A stretch of 14,273 nucleotides of DNA from positions 1-14,273 of the forward strand of contig PMUF01000654.1 in assembly GCA_003167015.1 (NCBI GenBank), in the 5' to 3' direction. The notes below the pieces were generated by a model. It searched no databases. It was not told the origin of the DNA and saw nothing but the letters and a program-made list of their open reading frames with translations. Of the stretch, positions 8,147 through 14,273 are shown in pieces (position 1 is the first letter of the stretch; each line of letters begins with the position of its first letter). Position numbers and translations under genes: made by a program. The DNA is from Chitinophagaceae bacterium. GTDB lineage: Bacteria > Bacteroidota > Bacteroidia > Chitinophagales > Chitinophagaceae.

Positions 8147-9745
8147 GCGAACCTGATTACGATAGGCAGTTTTCTTTTGTTTACGGTAATCATCGCTTTC
8201 GTGGCCTGGCGACAGTCGCGAAAGACGAAGGTGGATACGTTGAGCGGCTTGTTTCTCGCCGGCCGGAAGCTTGGCCCCCTGTTGGTGGGCGGCGGGTTGC
8301 TCTTTGCCAATATCAATACGGCGACCATTGTGGGAGAGAACGAGCTGGTGTATACCAACAATATGACGGTCATGGCCTGGGGCATTACATCGGTGCTTGC
8401 GATGCTGGTGGTCTCGGAATTCATTATGCCGATCTATCTCAGGACGGGTATCGCGACGACGCCGGATTATTTGTCGGCCCGGTATGACCGCGGGACGGGT
8501 AAATTAGTATCTATCATTTTCCTGGTCAGTTACGTCATCAATTTATTACCGACAGTATTGTATAGTGGCGCCGTAGCCTTCAGCGGGTTGTTCCACTTAT
8601 CGGACAGGCTGGGGCTGGACTACTGGACGACGATATGGATCGTAGTATGGATCATGGGAGCGACGGGTTGTTTGTACAGCGTTCTTGGAGGATTGAAGGC
8701 GATCGCAGTATCGGATACGCTGCTCGGGATGGGCATATTCGCGGGCGGTATCCTGTTGCCATTTTTCGCGCTTCGGTACGTCGGTCACGGAAATATCCTT
8801 GCGGGTCTGCATACGGTGCTGGCCAGCCATACCGACCACCTGAACAGCATCGGCAAGGCTTCGGACGCCATCCCGTTGTCCACGCTATTTACCGGAATGA
8901 TACTGGTCAACCTGTATTATTGGGGAACAGAGCAATACATCGTGCAGCAGGTGCTGGCCTCCCGGGACCTAAAGACCTGTCAGAAGGGTATTGCGGTGGC
9001 TTGTCTGGGGAAACTGGTGTCGCCGCTCCTTCTTAATATCCCCGGACTTATCGCGGTGCATGTATTCGTGCATCTGCACAATACGGCGGAGGTTTTTCCT
9101 GCTTTGTCGGCGCTGGTATCGCCCCCGTTCATCTCAGGATATATCGCGGCCATTATTTTTGGAGCAGGGCTGAGCACTTTTAATGCGGGTTTGAATAGCT
9201 CGAGCACCTTGTTCGTACTCAATATCTACCGACCCTGGCGCCGATCACGGGGCCTGGACAGCAGCGAAAGAGCTATGATACGGGTGGCGAAATGGTTTGA
9301 ACTGGGGGTATGTTTTCTGGCGATGAGCATTGCGCCTTTCCTGGTCTTTGCGAGAAGCGGTTTTTATACCTATGTACAGACCGTCAACGGTTTTTTCAAC
9401 GTGCCGATCTTTACGGTGATCTTTATCGGCATGGTCACGACAAGGGTGCCTCCGCTGGCTGCGAAGCTGGGCCTGATCTTCTTTATCACCTGCTATGGAT
9501 TGAGCCAGACGGTCATCCATGTCCAAATGCATTTTCTGCATCTTTTGGCCATCCTGTTCGTGATAACTGCCGGCCTTATGCTGGCGATCGGCCGGTTATG
9601 GCCCATGAAGGAACCCTATCGGCAGCGAGTCAACAACAAAGTGGAATTGGCGCCCTGGAAGGACCGTCATCTCTATGCGATCTTGCTGCTTGCTGCGATG
9701 ACGGCCATGTTCCTGCTGTTTTCACCGGTGGGACTTGCCAAATAG
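8144..9745 (+). CDS. SSS-family sodium:solute (sugar) symporter
   Basis: A 533-residue, strongly hydrophobic inner-membrane protein with many transmembrane segments, the first at about residues 4-22. Features of the SGLT-like branch of the solute:sodium symporter family are the early LLFANINTATIVGENELVY (52-70), the mid-protein YYWGTEQYIVQQVLASRDLK (258-277, compare YW.TDQ.IVQR.LA in SGLTs), and GAGLSTFNAGLNSSSTLFVLNIY (340-362), the helix that carries sodium-site Ser/Thr residues in the family. Family members import sugars, amino acids or other small solutes with Na+. In this locus a monosaccharide such as galactose, or a small acidic or modified sugar, is the likely cargo, but the sequence does not decide. 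GTG at 8144 is the earliest possible start because the preceding in-frame codon is the regulator's TAG. The signal/anchor would begin immediately, which fits. It is co-transcribed with the regulator. Confidence 0.9.
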   Translation: MANLITIGSFLLFTVIIAFVAWRQSRKTKVDTLSGLFLAGRKLGPLLVGGGLLFANINTATIVGENELVYTNNMTVMAWGITSVLAMLVVSEFIMPIYLRTGIATTPDYLSARYDRGTGKLVSIIFLVSYVINLLPTVLYSGAVAFSGLFHLSDRLGLDYWTTIWIVVWIMGATGCLYSVLGGLKAIAVSDTLLGMGIFAGGILLPFFALRYVGHGNILAGLHTVLASHTDHLNSIGKASDAIPLSTLFTGMILVNLYYWGTEQYIVQQVLASRDLKTCQKGIAVACLGKLVSPLLLNIPGLIAVHVFVHLHNTAEVFPALSALVSPPFISGYIAAIIFGAGLSTFNAGLNSSSTLFVLNIYRPWRRSRGLDSSERAMIRVAKWFELGVCFLAMSIAPFLVFARSGFYTYVQTVNGFFNVPIFTVIFIGMVTTRVPPLAAKLGLIFFITCYGLSQTVIHVQMHFLHLLAILFVITAGLMLAIGRLWPMKEPYRQRVNNKVELAPWKDRHLYAILLLAAMTAMFLLFSPVGLAK

Positions 9746-9749
9746 CTGA

Positions 9750-9783
9750 TTTGAGTCAGGACAAGTCGAATGCCTTATATTTA
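9750..9783 (+). promoter_or_regulatory. Candidate promoter for the double-module glycosidase gene
   Basis: TTTG (9750-9753) is followed after 22 bases by TATATTTA (9776-9783), one base off the Bacteroidota -7 consensus TAnnTTTG. A start of transcription would fall at about 9788-9790, inside the repeated motif at 9784-9803, which is where a repressor site would be effective. The spacing is at the long end of what is usual. Confidence 0.4.
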
Positions 9784-9803
9784 CAGAACAGAACAGACTA
9801 GTA
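9775..9803 (+). promoter_or_regulatory. Candidate operator: second (CAGAM)3-TAGTA copy
   Basis: CAGAACAGAACAGACTAGTA (9784-9803) matches the susC-upstream motif at 18 of 20 positions; the two differences are the same C/A change in the first and second pentamers. TTATAT (9775-9780) precedes it, with 3 bases between (none at the susC copy). It ends only 3 bases before the first ATG of the next gene, so either the transcript leader is very short or translation begins at one of the following ATGs (9810, 9813). Confidence 0.55.
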
Positions 9804-9806
9804 TAT

Positions 9807-12800
9807 ATGATGATGAGAGCATTATTTTGGGGGCTTGTCCTCTGGGTGGGGCCTGTGGCGGCGCAGTCGGGGCCAGTGGCGACTGAACGGGGGCCAGTGG
9901 CGGCTCAACAGGGGTCCGTGGCGGCTTCAGGGGACCGATGGAAACTATCGGCGGACGGAGGTATTTATTGGGCAGTGGGCGCGGGCGACGTTCACACCGA
10001 TCACATCGAGATGGCCGGGAAGGGCATAGCGGCGATCGTTACCTATGGAACGGGAGCTTCAGGACGACTGCAGCTTTGGCAACAGCTTGTGTTCCCGGGG
10101 TTGAGGAAGATACCCAATGATACACGCGGGAGCTATACCCTGAAACTTTCAGATCACGTGGCGGATTCGATCTTAGTCGACAACCAGCCGATCGTCGAGA
10201 CGCCGGTGTCGTTTTACATCCGGGGACTGCTGCGAAGTGTAAGCCGCACCCAGACCCCGCTGGTGATCCAACGGACGATCTTTCCCTCTGTCGATAAGCG
10301 GGCTTACCTGGAATCCTACATCCTTACGAATTCCGGGCCGGTAAAGCTGAGGATACATGTCCCGGTTATTACCGATGACAGCGTTACGGATGGAAAGAAC
10401 CAGGTGGAAGGGCCCTTTGTCGTGAGTCGCCGGACGTACGAAGGCGGCGATGAGGTGCTTATGCCGGGCAACAGCATCTCCTTTTCTTATGTTATTTCGG
10501 TCCGTAAGCAAACGGAAAATGCCTACGCATTTTCAGCGGGGTACGAACTACAACGGCGGGTAGGGATGGTGAACGGTATCTTCGGTTCATTGGTATTGAA
10601 GACACCCAATGATACGATCGACCGGCTGTTCGCCTTTGCGAAACTGCGGGCGACGGAAAGCATTTACGATACCAAGGCGGGCCTGATGCATTCCCCGGGC
10701 GGCGGCCAGTATTATGCGGCCATCTGGGCGAACGACCAGGCAGAATATGCCAGCCCTTTTTTCCCGTTCCTCGGCAATGCGAGCGGGGTAGAAGCAGCAA
10801 AAAATACGTTTCGGTTATTCGGGTCCTATATGAATCCCGAGTATAAACCCATACCGAGTTCCATCGTTGCCGAAGGAGATTCGGTCTGGCAGGGTGCGGG
10901 AGACCGCGGCGACCAGGCTATGATTGCCTACGGGGCGTCCCGCTTTGCCCTGGCTTCCGGGGATACGATCGAGGCAAGGAGGCTTTGGCCGCTTATCGAC
11001 TGGTGCCTTGCCTACCTTCGGCGCAGGGAGACCGGGGACGGAGTGATCGCCAGCGAATCAGACGAATTGGAAGGGAGATTTCCTGCGGGGAAGATCAATC
11101 TGTCGACAAACGTGCTGGCTTATGGAGGGTTCTTATACGCGTCCCATCTGGCGGCCTCATTGGGCGATCCGCAGGCGGCATCCCGCCTGGCTGCCGAGGC
11201 TGCGAGGCTTCGGGAACAGATCGGGCGATATTTCTCTGCCCGGGTAAGCGGCTATGACACCTACAGATATTACGACGGCAACACGGTCCTGCGATCATGG
11301 ATCTCCATGCCACTGGTGATGGGCATTTTCGACAGGGCGCCGCAAACGATCAAGGCTTTGTTGTCACCCTGGCTATGGACACGGAACGGGATATTGACGG
11401 CAGCAGGGGACAGCACATTCTGGGATCGTTCCACCCTATATGCTTTCAGAGGCCTGTTCTATGCGGGGGCGACGGATACCTGTAACCGGTATTTTTCATA
11501 CTATTCCCGAACGCGATTGCTGGGAGAGCATGTGCCCTATCCGGTGGAGGCATGGCCGGAAGGCGATCAACGTCAGTTGTCGGCAGAAAGCGCTTTATAT
11601 TGCCGGGTAGTGACGGAAGGGCTTTTTGGGATCGATCCGCTGGGACTGGGGAAGTTTTCACTGATGCCCCGGTTGCCGGCAGGGTGGGCCTCGATGTCAT
11701 TGGAGCATATGCAGGCTTTTGGCGGCGATTGGAGTATCGTCGTGCGTGGGCGGCACGTCCTGGTGACGAGATCCGGCAAGGTCGTGAAAGATGTCAGGTG
11801 GGATGGGCTGCGACCGATAGTCGTGGACGGCGCCGGTTTATTATCGGTTGCGAGTTTGACGGTGACTGCGCAAGGGGTCAGCTTTGGTTCTTCGGATACC
11901 GCCATGACACAGGCCTTTTATTGGGCGAAAGAGCAGGCGTTGCACTACAAGGGGGGGGCGGGTGATCCGGTGGGTCCCTGGTATGAGTCGGCCCTGCCGC
12001 CCAGGGATGCGTTTTGTATGCGGGACGTGTCGCATCAATCGGTCGGCGGAGCGATCCTGGGGCTGGATGCGGAGAACAAGAATATGCTGTCATTATTTGC
12101 CCGGAATATTTCCGTATCGAAGAATTGGTGTTCCTATTGGGAAATCAACAAGAAGGGTATTCCGGCGCCTGACGATTACAGGAGTGACAAGGAATTTTGG
12201 TATAACCTGGATGCCAATTTCGACGTGCTTTGGGCTACGTGGCGGCTGGCCGTGTGGACCGGTGATAACAGTTATATCGGGGCGCCCGTGTTCAAAAACT
12301 TCCAGGAAAAAACGGTGGGGCCCTATATCGACAGCTGGGTTTTGCAGGCCGACTCATTGCTCGCAAGGCCCGCACATCCGAATGCGCCCGTACCTTACAA
12401 GGACCAGGATGCGTTCGACCGGTGCCGGGGGCTGCCTTCCTATTCTGAGGGTATTCCCAACATGAAGGTGGGAGTCGACCTGGTGGCGGCGCTCTACCGG
12501 GGATTGATGACCTATGCGGATATTTTGCGGGAACGCGGCCGGGCTGCCGATGCCGAGATATATCAGCAGAAGGCGGAGCGTTATAGCATGCACCTGGAAG
12601 CCGACTGGTGGGACGATTCCCTTGGACGTTACCATACCTGGTACAGCAATGACGGCCGTTTTGGCTTAGGGGAAGGGGAGACGTTCCTGCTCTGGTTCGA
12701 CGCACTGCATGATACGGCCAGGGCCCGGCGCACCATCGACCATCTGGCCTCCGTCAGATGGAACATGGAGAATACCTCCTACCTGCCTTTTCTATTTTAC

Positions 12801-13244
12801 CGGGAGGGATATTGGGATACAGCCCGGCAAACGGTCCTGTACCTCTCTAATCCGCAGACGCCTCGCCGGGAATACCCGGAAGTAACATTTGGGGTCGTGC
12901 AGGCGGTAGTAATGGGATTGATGGGCGTGAATGTGCTGCCGGGAACCCGGACGGTGTCGACTTTTTATCGGCATTCAGGAGACGGCGACGCGTGGCTTGC
13001 GGATCTGCCGGTACTGGGGACGAAAATTTCGGTCAGGCATTTGGGATCGAAAAAGTCTGCGCTTTCCAATACAGGGTCAAAGGCGCTCGTCTGGCGGGCG
13101 GAGTTTTCGGGTATGCATACCAGGGCTGCTGTGGGGGGACGGACCATGCCGATGCGTCAACAGCGGGATAAGTGGGGACATGTGGTTTCTTATGTCGAGG
13201 CGCCGGTGGCTGCAGGCGGTCGGGCGGTTGTAGTGGTTAACTAA
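9807..13244 (+). CDS. Secreted double-module six-hairpin glycosidase-like protein
   Basis: The 1145-residue protein starts MMMRALFWGLVLW, a signal peptide ending in a heptapeptide repeat (residues 15-42). Residues about 45-260 look like a beta-sandwich, and about 262-640 like an (alpha/alpha)6 six-hairpin glycosidase domain (HSPGGGQYYAAIWANDQAEY at 295-314, AWPEGDQRQLSAES, GLFGIDPLGL, MPRLPAGW, a C-terminal cap pattern seen in GH65/GH78/GH95-like enzymes). From about 695 a second, different module begins (PPRDAFCMRDVSHQ, NWCSYWEI, FWYNLDANFDVLWATWRLAVWTGD), also six-hairpin-like, with a beta-rich tail from about 1046. The two halves do not obviously align, so this looks like a fusion of two enzymes, not a duplication. 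No GH family can be named safely. D310/E313, E581/E585 in the first half and D734/D740, E780 and E955/E957/E958-region acids in the second are conserved-looking candidates only. It lies 61 bases after the symporter with its own candidate promoter and operator. Confidence 0.8.
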   Translation: MMMRALFWGLVLWVGPVAAQSGPVATERGPVAAQQGSVAASGDRWKLSADGGIYWAVGAGDVHTDHIEMAGKGIAAIVTYGTGASGRLQLWQQLVFPGLRKIPNDTRGSYTLKLSDHVADSILVDNQPIVETPVSFYIRGLLRSVSRTQTPLVIQRTIFPSVDKRAYLESYILTNSGPVKLRIHVPVITDDSVTDGKNQVEGPFVVSRRTYEGGDEVLMPGNSISFSYVISVRKQTENAYAFSAGYELQRRVGMVNGIFGSLVLKTPNDTIDRLFAFAKLRATESIYDTKAGLMHSPGGGQYYAAIWANDQAEYASPFFPFLGNASGVEAAKNTFRLFGSYMNPEYKPIPSSIVAEGDSVWQGAGDRGDQAMIAYGASRFALASGDTIEARRLWPLIDWCLAYLRRRETGDGVIASESDELEGRFPAGKINLSTNVLAYGGFLYASHLAASLGDPQAASRLAAEAARLREQIGRYFSARVSGYDTYRYYDGNTVLRSWISMPLVMGIFDRAPQTIKALLSPWLWTRNGILTAAGDSTFWDRSTLYAFRGLFYAGATDTCNRYFSYYSRTRLLGEHVPYPVEAWPEGDQRQLSAESALYCRVVTEGLFGIDPLGLGKFSLMPRLPAGWASMSLEHMQAFGGDWSIVVRGRHVLVTRSGKVVKDVRWDGLRPIVVDGAGLLSVASLTVTAQGVSFGSSDTAMTQAFYWAKEQALHYKGGAGDPVGPWYESALPPRDAFCMRDVSHQSVGGAILGLDAENKNMLSLFARNISVSKNWCSYWEINKKGIPAPDDYRSDKEFWYNLDANFDVLWATWRLAVWTGDNSYIGAPVFKNFQEKTVGPYIDSWVLQADSLLARPAHPNAPVPYKDQDAFDRCRGLPSYSEGIPNMKVGVDLVAALYRGLMTYADILRERGRAADAEIYQQKAERYSMHLEADWWDDSLGRYHTWYSNDGRFGLGEGETFLLWFDALHDTARARRTIDHLASVRWNMENTSYLPFLFYREGYWDTARQTVLYLSNPQTPRREYPEVTFGVVQAVVMGLMGVNVLPGTRTVSTFYRHSGDGDAWLADLPVLGTKISVRHLGSKKSALSNTGSKALVWRAEFSGMHTRAAVGGRTMPMRQQRDKWGHVVSYVEAPVAAGGRAVVVVN
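9849..9932 (+). repeat. Four-copy 21-bp tandem repeat (GPVAAQS-type heptapeptide)
   Basis: Four in-frame 21-base units encode GPVAAQS, GPVATER, GPVAAQQ and GSVAASG (residues 15-42). At DNA level each unit keeps the GGGSCCxGTGGCG core with later bases diverged. The repeat spans the predicted signal-peptide cleavage region (VAA/Q), so each unit offers a similar possible cleavage site. Unit gain or loss would preserve the frame. Confidence 0.85.
11951..11958 (+). repeat. G8 homopolymer in coding sequence next to the module junction
   Basis: Eight consecutive G bases encode part of K-G-G-A at residues 715-718 of the double-module protein, just at the start of the second module. One extra G, or a -1 ribosomal slip, would place TGA at 11963-11965 in frame and end the protein after the first module. 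The reading frame is intact as given. Confidence 0.75.
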
Positions 13245-13265
13245 AGTTAACTTGTTCTTTTTGTT
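13235..13265 (+). terminator. Weak candidate terminator overlapping the stop codon
   Basis: GTTAAC (13236-13241) and GTTAAC (13246-13251) are separated by TAAA. Since GTTAAC is self-complementary, the transcript can form a 6-bp hairpin with a 4-base loop, followed by the T-rich TTGTTCTTTTTGTTG. The stem is A/U-rich and short, and it includes the TAA stop of the preceding gene. It could equally be chance. Confidence 0.3.
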
Positions 13266-13280
13266 GAATTCTATATCTTG
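13252..13280 (+). promoter_or_regulatory. Candidate promoter for the beta-helix gene
   Basis: TTG (13252-13254) and TATATCTTG (13272-13280) are spaced by 17 bases. The second element resembles the Bacteroidota -7 box imperfectly. Its 5' part overlaps the left arm of the inverted repeat at 13267-13296. The (CAGAM)3-TAGTA motif is absent here, so this gene may be under separate control. Confidence 0.3.
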
Positions 13281-13296
13281 CAACTGGTATAGAATT
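13267..13296 (+). promoter_or_regulatory. Perfect 9-bp inverted repeat upstream of the beta-helix gene
   Basis: AATTCTATA (13267-13275) and TATAGAATT (13288-13296) are exact reverse complements separated by 12 bases. The centre-to-centre distance is 21 bases, two helical turns, which suits a dimeric DNA-binding protein. It lies 19 bases before the ATG at 13316. In RNA the stem would be A/U-only apart from one G-C pair, so an operator is more plausible than a terminator. Confidence 0.45.
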
Positions 13297-13315
13297 ATTC
13301 CTTAAACCTTTTTCG

Positions 13316-14273
13316 ATGAAACTCAGCCAAATCCTACACTGCCTACTGGTATTCAACGCCTTGTTCCTGGCAGAGCAATCCTACTCGCAAAATCCCATCA
13401 TTGTTGGAGGAACGGTAGCTACCTATCAGATTATTAGCCAGAGTAATATCCGCATTTCGGGTCTGCATATTAACAATCCCGTTTCAACCAATAACGGTGG
13501 CATCTGCCTGGAACTCGACAATTGCCGCAATGACACTATCACCGATTGTATACTGGGTCCTTCGTACGGCGTAGGTATTTATCTCAATAATTGTACAAAT
13601 ATTACCATTACTAATTGCAGGTTTATCGGCAATTCGGGTGGGGTATATGCCCTTAGCGGTGGTACTAACATCAAAGTCTTCAGCAACCAATTTTCCAATA
13701 TGACAGGGGGAGCAGTTTCCCGGGGCCAGTTCGTCCAGTTCAATCAGGTTGCCGGACCCGGTGAAGAAATTGGTTTTAATTCGGGTGAAAATATTTTTGG
13801 GCCCAACAGTAACCCGGGGGACATGGTCAATCTTTGGGCATCGAGTGGAGATCTTGCCAGCCCTTTAATGGTTGTTGGTAATCAATTCCGGGGCCACGGT
13901 TCTATCGCCTCGGGGGGCGGCCTTCTGGCGGACAGCGGCGGGTCATACGAGACGTTCCAGGATAATATTCTGGTGAATCCCGGAGGATATGGGGTGGGTG
14001 CTGCAAGCGGTACGAATATTAATATTTTGGGCAATGAGATTTATGCCTCGACGAATTCCATTAACAATAACGGTATATATGTATGGAATGAATATTCAGG
14101 ATCCTGCGGCAATATACTGGTAGATTCCAACCTGGTCAACTATGACAGTCGTAGTGGTCAGCCTGTATCGATTTTTGTCCAGGGTAATTGTCAGTCTACC
14201 GTCGTTGGACCCAATAATGTGTTTCCAGACCTCAATATAACGTCGGACATTTTACCGGATCGCCTGTTATATC
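13316..14273 (+). CDS. Secreted right-handed beta-helix protein (3' truncated)
   Basis: Translation from ATG at 13316 is open to the window end: 319 residues and no stop. Residues 1-24 (MKLSQILHCLLVFNALFLAE then QSYS) form a signal peptide likely cut before QNPIIVGG. The rest repeats the parallel beta-helix pattern of hydrophobic-N-hydrophobic turns: NIRISGLHINNP, DTITDCILG, GIYLNNCTNITITNCRFIGN, NIKVFSNQFSN, NINILGNEIY, NILVDSNLVNY. This fold is used by polysaccharide lyases, several glycosidases (including GH110, GH28) and some binding proteins. The GH110 signature DGMHF...HDD is not present in the visible part and no catalytic site can be pointed out. Codons are noticeably more A/T-rich than in the preceding genes (many AAT, ATT, GGT). 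It may be part of the locus or the start of another unit; the gap to the previous gene is 71 bases with its own candidate promoter. Confidence 0.85.
   Translation, partial: MKLSQILHCLLVFNALFLAEQSYSQNPIIVGGTVATYQIISQSNIRISGLHINNPVSTNNGGICLELDNCRNDTITDCILGPSYGVGIYLNNCTNITITNCRFIGNSGGVYALSGGTNIKVFSNQFSNMTGGAVSRGQFVQFNQVAGPGEEIGFNSGENIFGPNSNPGDMVNLWASSGDLASPLMVVGNQFRGHGSIASGGGLLADSGGSYETFQDNILVNPGGYGVGAASGTNINILGNEIYASTNSINNNGIYVWNEYSGSCGNILVDSNLVNYDSRSGQPVSIFVQGNCQSTVVGPNNVFPDLNITSDILPDRLLY

Noticed and set aside
8122..8487. + strand open frame of 121 codons crossing the regulator/symporter junction
   Set aside because: It lies in another frame over two confident genes and has no recognisable sequence; it is an overlap artefact.
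9744..9760. Small hairpin CTGA-TTTGAG-TCAG after the symporter as a terminator
   Set aside because: Only a 4-bp stem and no T run follows, so it is too weak to support.
9849..9932. Possible CRISPR or intergenic repeat array
   Set aside because: Units are adjacent without spacers, 21 bp, and translate in frame to a heptapeptide, so this is a coding tandem repeat.
11552..11965. Open frame ending just after the G8 tract, as evidence of a split gene
   Set aside because: The main 1145-codon frame is continuous through the tract and both sides are clearly coding in that frame; the alternative frame only matters as a possible slip outcome.

Overview
The window looks like chromosomal DNA from a Bacteroidota bacterium, most likely a soil or plant-associated, Chitinophagaceae-like member. 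The reasons are a SusC/SusD outer-membrane pair, weak or absent Shine-Dalgarno sites at most starts, promoter candidates that resemble the Bacteroidota type better than TTGACA/TATAAT, and moderately GC-rich coding DNA. The assignment below family level is inference. No tRNA, rRNA, transposase, integrase or CRISPR array is visible, and no stretch over 300 bases lacks a gene.

Layout. (1) Bases 1-324 hold the 3' end of an oxalate-decarboxylase-type bicupin on the + strand. (2) A GH110-type alpha-1,3-galactosidase lies on the - strand (2147 to 327) and meets the cupin tail to tail with 2 bp between the stop codons. (3) Divergent from it is a + strand cluster: SusC-type TonB-dependent transporter (2276-5401), SusD-type glycan-binding lipoprotein (5429-7081), GntR-type regulator with a LacI-like sensor domain (7133-8143), SSS-family sodium:solute symporter (8144-9745), and a secreted 1145-residue protein carrying two different six-hairpin glycosidase-like modules (9807-13244). 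(4) A secreted right-handed beta-helix protein starts at 13316 and runs off the end. It has no stop in the window.

Together, genes 327-13244 look like a polysaccharide utilisation locus. Glycan would be bound and imported by SusC/SusD, galactose caps removed by the GH110, further cleavage done by the double six-hairpin enzyme, the small sugar brought across the inner membrane by the symporter, and the cytoplasmic sugar sensed by the GntR regulator. The substrate is not proven. The GH110 points to alpha-1,3-linked galactose.

The most notable regulatory signal is a 20-bp motif, three tandem CAGAM pentamers (M = A or C) followed by TAGTA. It occurs upstream of susC (2234-2253) and again just before the double-module gene (9784-9803), matching at 18 of 20 positions and following TTATAT in both places. 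It is a good candidate operator for the locus regulator. Other unusual points are the regulator and symporter sharing one reading frame with a single TAG between them, a four-copy 21-bp repeat over the signal-peptide cleavage region of the 1145-residue protein, and a G8 tract next to the junction of its two modules.
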